Assembly: GCA_937959285.1 (NCBI GenBank)
Contig: CALGAR010000112.1
Span: 1-54,095, forward strand
Direction of reading: 5' to 3'
Length of the DNA stretch: 54,095 nt
Origin: an uncultured Bryobacterales bacterium
GTDB lineage: Bacteria; Acidobacteriota; Terriglobia; Bryobacterales; Bryobacteraceae
In this document: positions 1 through 6,830 of the stretch, piece after piece
Position numbering within the stretch: position 1 is the first letter of the stretch
Layout of the letters: the number at the start of each line of letters is the position of its first letter
Position numbers and translations under genes: made by a program
The notes under the pieces: generated by a model
Told to the model about the DNA's origin: nothing
What the model saw: the letters and a program-made list of their open reading frames with translations, nothing else
The model's database searches: none

Positions 1-1181
1 CCTTCCCGGTTGAAGATGACGGTAGTCGGAATAGAATTCACGCGAAGAAGATTCGCCAGCCCGTCGTCAAACCAAATCGCCTTGTTCCACTGCTGGTTCT
101 TCACGAAGGGAGCGACTACGCTACGATCTTCGTCCGTGTTGACCGCCAGGAAAACGACGTCATCCCGGTCGCTGAATCGCTTCTTCACCTCTTCGTAGAG
201 CGGGTACTGCGCCCGGCAGGGCCCGCACCACGTGGCCCAAAAGTCGAGCACGACCACTTTGCCCTTCAAAGAAGGCATCCGGAGCTTTTGCCCGTCCAGC
301 CCCGTGAGTGTGAACTCCATAGGCTCCGTTACTTCGTAGTTCGGGAACAGGCGGCGGAGGGCTTCCTTCCGTTCCCCGGCGCGCCGCACATTGCGGTCGT
401 ACGCCTCCAGGATCAAGTCCCCGAGACCTTTTTCACTGCCATGATGCTGCGTGTAAAGAGCGCCCATCTGGGTCCTGATTTCGGACCTCACGGCTTCGCT
501 TTCGCGAGCATTGGGCAGCGTGAAAGCGTCGGCGAGATAATGCAGCGCGTCCGCTTCCTTCTTCGCCGCGATCAGCCAGCGCGCAGCTTCCCGCGCTGAC
601 TCCACCGTCGGGAAGAAGTCAAAGCTTTTCTTCGCCAGATCTCCGGCCGCAGCGGCGTCGCCCAGGATTCCCGTGGCCCGCGCCTTATAGAAAAGCGCGC
701 GGCCCAGGCTCCGGTCCATATCCCGGCGGAACATGGCGCGGTCGCGATCACTCTGAATCGCCTTCTTCTGAGCCTCTTCGTCCTTCTCGTTCGCCCGCAA
801 CCGCTCCTCCAGGCGGTTCGCATACTCCAGAGCCTTCCGCGCCCGGTCCTCTGTTTCCTTTGTCAAAAGGGATCGTGTGACACGGTCGAGCACTTCGAGG
901 TCCGCCGATCCGCGGGCTATCAGTTTTTCCCCGTAGGTGACAATCCGGGAGTCGTCGTTTAGCTCGGTCGAGGCCTTAAAAATTGCCCGCTCGATCTCTT
1001 CCATCCGGCCAGATTTCGGGAAGCGCCGGATGTGCCGCTCCAGCGCCCGGACGAAATCGATCTTGCTCGTACCCGCTTCGTTAATCGCCTTCTCCAGCTC
1101 GTACTGCTCGGTGACCGGGTTGTCCTGCTGGGCGATCGCCGGAACCACAAGGCAAAGGCCCAATGCGAAAAAATATTTCAT
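1..1181 (-). CDS. TlpA-like thioredoxin-fold protein with long helical N-terminal region (partial)
   Basis: The gene runs off the left edge, with 393 residues visible. It opens with a signal peptide (MKYFFALGLCLVVPAIAQQ). About 270 mostly charged, helical residues follow, resembling TPR-like or DUF4369-type N-terminal regions of acidobacterial redoxins. A TlpA/AhpC-type thioredoxin fold comes next: the stretch KLRMPSLKGKVVVLDFWATW leads into a WCGPC active site at residues 318-322. The two cysteines of that motif support thiol-disulfide exchange outside the cytoplasm. The ATG overlaps the TGA of the upstream gene in an ATGA junction, which argues for translational coupling and fixes the start. 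The natural partner is unknown. It could serve cytochrome c maturation or general oxidative folding. The fold assignment is firm; the physiological role is not. Confidence 0.85.
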   Translation of the reverse strand, partial: MKYFFALGLCLVVPAIAQQDNPVTEQYELEKAINEAGTSKIDFVRALERHIRRFPKSGRMEEIERAIFKASTELNDDSRIVTYGEKLIARGSADLEVLDRVTRSLLTKETEDRARKALEYANRLEERLRANEKDEEAQKKAIQSDRDRAMFRRDMDRSLGRALFYKARATGILGDAAAAGDLAKKSFDFFPTVESAREAARWLIAAKKEADALHYLADAFTLPNARESEAVRSEIRTQMGALYTQHHGSEKGLGDLILEAYDRNVRRAGERKEALRRLFPNYEVTEPMEFTLTGLDGQKLRMPSLKGKVVVLDFWATWCGPCRAQYPLYEEVKKRFSDRDDVVFLAVNTDEDRSVVAPFVKNQQWNKAIWFDDGLANLLRVNSIPTTVIFNRE

Positions 1182-1846
1182 TCCTGCTGTCCCTGTCCCG
1201 GCGTGGATTGGGCTGTGGGAGCGGCCTTCCCACGAAAGGCATCGGCGAGGTAGGCAGCGCGTTCACGCGCCATGTTCAAGAACGATTCGTTCTTAATCAC
1301 CCGCTCCAGCATCGGGAGAAATTGGTCGACGGCGACTAGCCGTCTCCGGTCCCATGAAGCCTCCATCAGCAACAGGGCCTTATTCACTCCAAGACGGTCA
1401 AACCGTACCGCGCGTTCCAGATTGATGAAGTGCTGCTCGGTTTCCGTGATTCTTTCGAACCAGTCAAGGAGTGCCTGCGCCTGCAAGTCGGTGGAATAGT
1501 TGAATTTCTGCTCGTTGCGGACAGCGCCCTCTTCCCACCGGAAGGTTTTGACGCCCGTCTTGGCGACCTTCAGGCCCGATTCCAGGGTTCGCCCGAAACG
1601 ATCCAGCTTCTCTGCCAGGCCGAACACTTCAGCAGTATCGGCCTCGCTCAATCGGAACTTAATAGGCTGATCGTCGTCCGGAGATTCCCGATAGGTGACG
1701 TCGCCGCTCTTTTCGACGATGATTTCGACGTAGGCGGGTGTGCTTCCGGGAAAGCTTTTCGAATAGAAGATTCGGGGTTCCGCGGCGCGGGCAAGAGGAA
1801 GGGTGGCGCCGACGATCGCAAGCGCGGCAAGGAGAGGCTTTTTCAT
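1178..1846 (-). CDS. Exported protein of unknown function, 222 aa
   Basis: I do not recognise a family. The chosen ATG overlaps the ruvC stop in an ATGA junction and gives a clean signal peptide (MKKPLLAALAIVGATLPLARA). An upstream in-frame ATG would bury the signal peptide behind 17 extra residues. The mature part begins EPRIFYSKSFPGSTPAYVEI and has a beta-rich first half (VEIIVEKSGDVTYRESPDDD) and a helical, charged second half ending in a PTAQSTPGQGQQE tail. The TGA overlaps the start of the TlpA-like gene. Co-translation with the thioredoxin suggests a periplasmic job linked to it; that is inference from context only. Confidence 0.75.
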   Translation of the reverse strand: MKKPLLAALAIVGATLPLARAAEPRIFYSKSFPGSTPAYVEIIVEKSGDVTYRESPDDDQPIKFRLSEADTAEVFGLAEKLDRFGRTLESGLKVAKTGVKTFRWEEGAVRNEQKFNYSTDLQAQALLDWFERITETEQHFINLERAVRFDRLGVNKALLLMEASWDRRRLVAVDQFLPMLERVIKNESFLNMARERAAYLADAFRGKAAPTAQSTPGQGQQE

Positions 1847-2343
1847 CGTGCCTTCTCCGCAATTCGTTGCGCTGTAAAAGCGCGTGTGGCATGGCAAATG
1901 GCTACGGCGAGAGCGTCCGAAGCATCTTCGGAGTCGATCACCGAATCAAGACGGAGGAGGTTCTTTACCATCACCTGCACCTGCTCCTTCCCGGCGCGGC
2001 CGTACCCGACCACGCTGGTCTTCACTTCCAGGGGCGAGTAGCTGCCCACTGGCAACTCAGATTCCGCCAGCAGCATCAGGGCTGCACCGCGAACATGAGC
2101 CAGCTTGAGTCCGCTTCTCACGTTCGCGGCTACGAAGACATCCTCGACAGCGGCAGCATCCGGCCGGAATTCGCGGATGACCTCACGAAGCCGCGAGCCG
2201 ATGGCCAGCAAACGCCGTTCGAGCGGCGCCTTCGCGTCGGTTCGAATTACCCCGGCCGTGACGATGCGGTGAACACGGCCGTCGCTGTCAACAATCCCGT
2301 ATCCCGTCCTCTCGGTGCCGCAGTCGATTCCTAGAATGCGCAT
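1843..2343 (-). CDS. ruvC: Holliday junction resolvase RuvC
   Basis: RuvC is the homodimeric endonuclease that cuts four-way DNA junctions made during recombination, together with RuvAB. The 166-residue length is normal. The RNase H-like fold starts MRILGIDCGTERTGYG, with catalytic Asp7. The other acidic residues are present: Glu67 in AAAVEDVF, and Asp140 and Asp143 in DSEDASDALAVA. The gene sits 24 bp downstream of yebC, the common bacterial arrangement. Its TGA overlaps the next ATG. No ruvA or ruvB is visible in this window. Confidence 0.96.
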   Translation of the reverse strand: MRILGIDCGTERTGYGIVDSDGRVHRIVTAGVIRTDAKAPLERRLLAIGSRLREVIREFRPDAAAVEDVFVAANVRSGLKLAHVRGAALMLLAESELPVGSYSPLEVKTSVVGYGRAGKEQVQVMVKNLLRLDSVIDSEDASDALAVAICHATRAFTAQRIAEKAR

Positions 2344-2367
2344 TTCGCGCCATGCCGGTCCGGAGGA

Positions 2368-3117
2368 TCAGGACGACATTGCCTCCATCTCGCTCTCGTC
2401 AATGTCGAAGTTCGAGTACACGTTCTGTACGTCGTCGTGCTCTTCCAGAGCCTCAACCAGACGGAGCATCCCCGCGGCGTTCTTGCCTTCCAGCTTCACG
2501 AGGTTCTTCGGCACCTGGGCGATCTCTGCAGAGACAGTCGGGATTCCAGCGTTTTGAATCGCGGCGACAACCGCCTCGTGATTCTCCGGGGCGGATATGA
2601 TTTCCCAGTTTGTTCCGTCGCTGCGAAGGTCCTCGGCGCCCGCCTCGAGAACCAGATTCATGAGCGTTTCCTCCGATGCGTTTTCCTGCTCAATGAGAAT
2701 CTGGCTCTTGCGGTCGAACATCCAGGCAACGCTGCCCTGCTCGCCGAGGTTGCCCCCATGCTTCGAAAAGAGGTGCCGCATTTCGCTGACTGTCCGGTTC
2801 CGGTTGTCAGTCGCCGCATTGACCATCACGGCAGCACCGCCAGGGCCGTACCCTTCAAACATCACTTCTTCGATCTGGCCGCCCTCGATCTCGCCGGTGC
2901 CGCGCTGGATCGCACGCTTGATGTTGTCGCCCGGCATCGACACAGCCTTCGCGGCAGCGATGGCCGTGCGGAGACGAGGATTCGCATCAGGATCGCCGCC
3001 CCCCTGCCGGGCAGCGATCATAATCTCTTTGATGATGCGCGTGAACACTTTACCGCGCTTTGCATCGAGGGCGGCCTTCTTGTGTTTGATGGTCGCCCAC
3101 TTGGAATGACCTGACAT
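2368..3117 (-). CDS. yebC: YebC/PmpR family regulatory protein
   Basis: The start is the ATG giving MSGHSKWATIKHKKAALDAK, the invariant YebC N-terminus. A longer reading frame upstream has no family match. The 249 residues cover the full three-domain family, including GKVFTRIIKEIMIAARQGGG, MPGDNIKRAIQRGTG and EGYGPGGAAVMVNAATDNRN. YebC proteins bind DNA as regulators in some bacteria. More recent work assigns some members a role in relieving ribosome stalling at proline runs. The gene heads the yebC-ruvC transcription unit. The insertion sequence ends only 100 bp upstream, so its native promoter or its cotranscription with the ICMT-like gene may be disturbed. Confidence 0.95.
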   Translation of the reverse strand: MSGHSKWATIKHKKAALDAKRGKVFTRIIKEIMIAARQGGGDPDANPRLRTAIAAAKAVSMPGDNIKRAIQRGTGEIEGGQIEEVMFEGYGPGGAAVMVNAATDNRNRTVSEMRHLFSKHGGNLGEQGSVAWMFDRKSQILIEQENASEETLMNLVLEAGAEDLRSDGTNWEIISAPENHEAVVAAIQNAGIPTVSAEIAQVPKNLVKLEGKNAAGMLRLVEALEEHDDVQNVYSNFDIDESEMEAMSS

Positions 3118-3144
3118 CGTGAAAAACCTCGTGGGGTAGGCAGA

Positions 3145-3180
3145 CTGATACTGTTGAAGCCTAATTTTTGAGGGTATCAG
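3145..3180. promoter_or_regulatory. 7-bp inverted repeat upstream of yebC
   Basis: Perfect arms ctgatac (3145-3151) and gtatcag (3174-3180) flank an AT-rich spacer, 28-63 bp upstream of the yebC ATG. It could be an operator or a short stem in the 5' leader. No regulator is assigned. Confidence 0.35.
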
Positions 3181-3203
3181 AATCAAGCACTTGCATCAAG
3201 TAA

Positions 3204-3217
3204 GCTGCATTACCGAA
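3204..3217. repeat. Left target-site duplication of the IS element
   Basis: The 14 bases gctgcattaccgaa are repeated directly at 4583-4596 on the other side of the transposase element. A 15th shared base (a) precedes both copies, so the duplication is 14 or 15 bp. A duplication this long is within the range reported for IS481-family elements. Confidence 0.85.
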
Positions 3218-4582
3218 TTTCCTCTCCAGGCACATGGTGACCCACCTCGGCTGCGGATTCTCACTTCCGGCCGGTGGAGAGAACTGAAACTGATCCTCCA
3301 GGAGGGGCGGGTTTCCGGGTTTCTGGAGCCGAGGCGTAGCCGAGGCGGAGGAAACCCGGAAACCGGGGCGCGCCGCCGCCCTTCCGCGCTCACCTGGGAG
3401 CTGGCCTGGCGGCGCCGTGACTAAAAACAGAAAGGCACAAGGTTGTTTCCGGCTAGAATGTTCGTGATCAAACTCCAGACTGCCGGAGGTTTCCCTTGTG
3501 CCCTCCCTATTATGAGATGATTCGTTCCCACAATCCAAGCTTCCATCTGCGCTATCGCCTGGTCCAGACGGCAACCGAGCAGGGCATCCGCGCCGCCGCG
3601 CGGCAGTTCGGCTGCTCTCGCAACACCGTGCGCAAGTGGCTGCGGCGCTACCAGCAAGAGGGCAAACCGGGCCTGAAGGAGCGCTCCCGCGCCCCGCACT
3701 CGATTCCGCAGAAAACGCCGCCGGAGATCGAGCGCAAGGTGCTGCAAGCCCGGGATGCGATCCCCTGCTTCGGCCCGCAGCGGCTGAAGCAGGAGTTCGA
3801 CTTGCCCTGCTCGACCGGCGCCATCGGCCGCATCCTCCACCAGCATGGCCGCAGCCGCCGGCGCAAGAAACCCCGCCCGCCGGTGCGCAGCCTGGCCCGC
3901 CAGAAGCTCCAGTGGCCCCCCTTTGGCTTGTTACAAATCGACGTCAAGGACCTCCGCGATCTGCCCGGCTACCGGGAACTGATCCCCTTCGGCCTGCCCC
4001 GCTTCCAATTCACCGCCCGCATCGTGCCGGAAGGAACCCTCTGGCTGGCCTTCTCGGCCGTCAACGACTCCACCTATGCCTTGTGGTTTGCCGACCGTCT
4101 GCTGGCACATCTGGCCCGGTGCGGCGTCGATCTCAGCCGGCTGGTCGTGCAGACCGACAACGGCAGCGAGTTCGGCGGCAACTGGAACCGCCGTCACGGC
4201 CTGCCCCCCTTCACGAAGCTGGTCGAGCACAAGCACGGTTGCCTGCAGCACCGTTTCAATCCCCCCCACCGCTCCACCTACAACAGCGACGTGGAAGCCG
4301 TGCACGGCATTATGGAGCCCGAATTTTATGAGTTGGAGCGCTTCAGCGGCTCGCCGCGGGCCTTCCTCAACCAGGCCTACAGCTATCAGCTCTACTTCAA
4401 CCTGTTGCGGCGCAACTCGGCCAAAGCAGGCCAGACGCCCGAGCAACTCCGACGAGCCCGCGCCCCCACCGTCAGCCCTCAAATCTACTGGTTGCCCCCG
4501 GTGATATTATCCTCGCTGAAAGCTCAAGACCTGCCGCTGCCGCGGCAGGTCTTGGAGGGTCACGATCTACCTGGATATGTCA
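3218..4582 (+). mobile_element. IS481-like insertion sequence, 1365 bp
   Basis: The borders are set by the direct repeats at 3204-3217 and 4583-4596. The terminal inverted repeats at 3218-3246 and 4554-4582 match at 21 of 29 positions, with the shared cores tccagg and gtgaccc. The element carries about 275 bp of non-coding left end and one transposase gene. The right end contains a 12-bp-arm stem at 4525-4554. Removing the element and one repeat copy rebuilds an ICMT-like gene stop codon followed by a roughly 95-bp leader into yebC. That supports a single clean insertion. The family assignment rests on the HTH plus rve layout and the long duplication. Confidence 0.88.
3311..3365. repeat. GC-rich 14-bp inverted repeat inside the IS left end
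   Basis: The arms ggtttccgggtttc (3311-3324) and gaaacccggaaacc (3352-3365) are perfect. The loop has two tandem copies of gccgaggcg. It lies between the left terminal repeat and the transposase, where a stem could stop transcription entering from outside the element or form an end structure. Confidence 0.7.
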
Positions 4583-4749
4583 GCTGCATTACCGAACCAG
4601 CGGAATCCAGGCCTTCGTCCGTGCCCGGTATTTGGCGTGCTCATCGCCGAATCGCGCCGCGAGCAACCGCTCCTCGGAGCGGATGCGAATCTCCGTGCCC
4701 AGGGCAAACACGCCGGCGGCAACCAGCGTCAGGACCAAACGGCCGATGA
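3496..4749 (+). CDS. IS481-like DDE transposase reading out of its element
   Basis: The TTG start lies six bases after a GGAGG ribosome site. An ATG seven codons later is an alternative. Residues 20-120 form helix-turn-helix modules (IRAAARQFGCSRNTVRKWLR). Residues 140-330 form the rve/DDE integrase core with Asp149 (QIDVKDL), Asp221 (QTDNGSEF) and Glu267 (NSDVEAVHG). The last in-element codon is number 362. There is no stop inside the right terminal repeat, so translation continues for 55 codons through host DNA antisense to the ICMT-like gene. The native protein probably ends near the inverted repeat, or uses whatever stop the target supplies. All catalytic residues are intact, so the element may be active. 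Confidence 0.9.
   Translation: MCPPYYEMIRSHNPSFHLRYRLVQTATEQGIRAAARQFGCSRNTVRKWLRRYQQEGKPGLKERSRAPHSIPQKTPPEIERKVLQARDAIPCFGPQRLKQEFDLPCSTGAIGRILHQHGRSRRRKKPRPPVRSLARQKLQWPPFGLLQIDVKDLRDLPGYRELIPFGLPRFQFTARIVPEGTLWLAFSAVNDSTYALWFADRLLAHLARCGVDLSRLVVQTDNGSEFGGNWNRRHGLPPFTKLVEHKHGCLQHRFNPPHRSTYNSDVEAVHGIMEPEFYELERFSGSPRAFLNQAYSYQLYFNLLRRNSAKAGQTPEQLRRARAPTVSPQIYWLPPVILSSLKAQDLPLPRQVLEGHDLPGYVSCITEPAESRPSSVPGIWRAHRRIAPRATAPRSGCESPCPGQTRRRQPASGPNGR
4583..4596. repeat. Right target-site duplication of the IS element
   Basis: This copy of gctgcattaccgaa spans the stop codon (4589-4591, read on the minus strand) of the ICMT-like gene. The insertion duplicated the gene's last bases and left its product intact. 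Confidence 0.85.
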
Positions 4750-5188
4750 CGAATCCCGTCGCCAGCAGCAAACAGAACAGCGCGGTGTAGATAGGGTGGC
4801 GAATCACCGCGTACGGACCGGAAGTGACCAGGCGATGATCGGTCGTCACAACCGCGTTGATCCGCCATTGGTCGCCGAGGTGTTTGAAGGCCAGCCAGGT
4901 CAGAAGGAGCGACAGTGGAGCAAGAACTGTGCCCGCCCATAAGAGGGGAACTGGTGGTTCGGACCCGGGCACGAACACAAGAAATATGGCTGCCTGCAGG
5001 TAGAGTCCCTTTCGCGAGGTCCGATCGGTTAACCGACCTTCCCAGGCCTCACCGTGCCGCCTCCTTGCAGCACGGACCCGGGTCCATTGGAGCACGGTTA
5101 GCGCCACGTACAAAACCCAGCAGCCTCCAATGACCCAGTTGGCAATCTGGGCGATACCTCCAGGCACCTCAGACATTGACCGCGCCAC
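4589..5188 (-). CDS. Isoprenylcysteine carboxyl methyltransferase-like membrane protein
   Basis: A 199-residue integral membrane protein with four or five hydrophobic segments (WVIGGCWVLYVALTVL, YLQAAIFLVFV, WAGTVLAPLSLLLTWLAF, IYTALFCLLLATGFVIG). It carries the ICMT/PEMT signature HRLVTSGPYAVIRHPIY near residues 117-133 and a C-terminal ERLLAARFGDEHAKYRAR motif. These enzymes use S-adenosylmethionine to methylate small or lipid-linked substrates in the membrane; bacterial substrates are mostly unknown. MARSMSEV and MSEV are both possible starts. The stop codon lies inside the IS target duplication, so the gene is intact although an IS abuts it. Confidence 0.85.
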   Translation of the reverse strand: MARSMSEVPGGIAQIANWVIGGCWVLYVALTVLQWTRVRAARRRHGEAWEGRLTDRTSRKGLYLQAAIFLVFVPGSEPPVPLLWAGTVLAPLSLLLTWLAFKHLGDQWRINAVVTTDHRLVTSGPYAVIRHPIYTALFCLLLATGFVIGRLVLTLVAAGVFALGTEIRIRSEERLLAARFGDEHAKYRARTKAWIPLVR

Positions 5189-5378
5189 TCATTCGGGGAT
5201 TGCGAAAGATCATTCGGACAAAATCTTAGCACCGCCTACCCGCCCGAATTGCTTCCTTGACGAGATTCTGAGACCCGGCTGGTTTCCGGCGATGCCTCGA
5301 TTTCCGGGCAGCAGGCCTTACGCCGGGCTGCATCACAGCAGCCCCGCAGCCTCCCGAAGCGGACGCCTGGTAGTCCAG

Positions 5379-6809
5379 CTAGAGGAGGATATCCTTCGCC
5401 ACGACGCCATGGACGTCTGTCAAGCGAAAATCGCGCCCGTTGTAGCGATAGGTTAATTTGGTGTGGTCAAGACCTAGCAGGTGCAGGATTGTGGCATGCA
5501 GATCGTGGATGTGCATGCGGTTCTCCACCGCGTGGTAACCGTAATCGTCGGTCGCGCCATAGGCCATCCCCCCTTTCACGCCCCCCCCGGCCATCCACAT
5601 CGTGAAACCATAGGGATTGTGGTCGCGGCCGTCTCGCTCCATGAAGGGAGTCCGGCCAAATTCACCGCCCCAAATTACCAACGTCTCCTTTAGCAGCCCG
5701 CGCGATTTAAGGTCACGCAGCAGCCCGGCAATCGGCTTGTCAACACCTCTTGCATTCTTAGCGTGCAGGCGGGCCAGTTCCGTGTGCTGATCCCAATCGT
5801 CCGCAGTGCATTGCACGAACCGAACACCCCGCTCCACCAAACGCCGCGCAAGCAAACATTGCCACGCGAAATCGGCCGTCTGCGGGTCATCAAGCCCGTA
5901 GAGCTTTTTCGTCGCCTCCGACTCGCGCTCAACATCAAACGCTTCCGGCGCTTCGGCCTGCATGCGAAAGGCGAGTTCAAAAGTCTGAATCCGAGACTCG
6001 AGCCGGTCATCGTACTCCCGAAGCCGCGCATGCCGGCGATCCATCTTAGCCAGCATCTCCAGCTCGTAACGCTGCTCGTCCGTCGTGCGGTTCTTGTTCA
6101 GAAGGTTCTCGATCGCCTCTTTCCGAAGCTGCGAAACCGGAGTCCGCGAGGTGCCGAGAGGAGTTCCCTGATAGGCGCCGGGCAGAAACGCGGAGCTCCA
6201 GTTTCGCGCGCCGCTGTGAGCTGCGTGCGGACGGATCGTGATAAACCCTGGCAGATTCTGATTTTCCGTTCCCAAGCCATACAGCACCCACGAGCCCAGC
6301 GACGGACGCGTCAGGTTGACAGTTCCTGTGTGCATCTGCAGGAGAGCTCCGCCGTGGTCCAGACCGTCCCCAACCATCGAGCGGATGATGCAAAGATCAT
6401 CCACACACTGGCCGATGTGCGGGAAGAGATCGCTCACAGGAAGGCCGCTTTGGCCATAGTTCCGAAACTGCCACGGCGACTTCATCAGGTTGCCGAAGTA
6501 GTCCAAGGTGGGCTGGAACTGCTGCTCCATCTTGAACGGAATAGGCTTCAGATGGTCCCGATCCAGTTTTGGTTTCGGGTCGAAGGAATCGACATGAGAC
6601 GGACCTCCGCTCATGAAGAGAAAGATCACGCTTTTCGCGCGGGGCCTGAAGTGAGGTTGTTTCGGAGCGAGGGGATTTGCTGGCGCAGCCGTCAGGCGCT
6701 GCTCGCCGGCCAGCAACGCGGCCAGTGCGGCAGCTCCGAAGCCGCAGGCCGTATCGCGTAGGAGAGCCCTGCGTGAAAGAGGATGGCTGGCGTGTTCGGT
6801 CTTCATCAT
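5379..6809 (-). CDS. DUF1501 secreted protein with Tat-type signal (first copy)
   Basis: 476 residues in the alkaline phosphatase/sulfatase-like superfamily group called DUF1501. The N-terminus SRRALLRDTACGFGAAALAA is a twin-arginine signal. Family landmarks are SVIFLFMSGGPSHVDSFDPK (residues 60-79), GRTPFMERDGRDHNPYGF and MHIHDLHATILHLLGLDHTK near the C-terminus. The gene starts 21 bp after the PSD1/cytochrome gene and is surely cotranscribed with it. The biochemical activity of DUF1501 proteins is not established. The fixed pairing with PSD1 suggests an exported complex or an oxidative/hydrolytic step on a large substrate. Confidence 0.92.
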   Translation of the reverse strand: MMKTEHASHPLSRRALLRDTACGFGAAALAALLAGEQRLTAAPANPLAPKQPHFRPRAKSVIFLFMSGGPSHVDSFDPKPKLDRDHLKPIPFKMEQQFQPTLDYFGNLMKSPWQFRNYGQSGLPVSDLFPHIGQCVDDLCIIRSMVGDGLDHGGALLQMHTGTVNLTRPSLGSWVLYGLGTENQNLPGFITIRPHAAHSGARNWSSAFLPGAYQGTPLGTSRTPVSQLRKEAIENLLNKNRTTDEQRYELEMLAKMDRRHARLREYDDRLESRIQTFELAFRMQAEAPEAFDVERESEATKKLYGLDDPQTADFAWQCLLARRLVERGVRFVQCTADDWDQHTELARLHAKNARGVDKPIAGLLRDLKSRGLLKETLVIWGGEFGRTPFMERDGRDHNPYGFTMWMAGGGVKGGMAYGATDDYGYHAVENRMHIHDLHATILHLLGLDHTKLTYRYNGRDFRLTDVHGVVAKDILL

Positions 6810-6830
6810 TGCAACTACTTTTTCTTTTCT

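Noticed and set aside
3931..4482. 183-codon minus-strand open frame inside the IS
   Set aside because: Antisense to the DDE core of the transposase; no second IS gene is needed.
5189..5378. Small gene or RNA between DUF1501 and the ICMT-like gene
   Set aside because: No start with a ribosome site, no conserved motif and no strong stem were seen.
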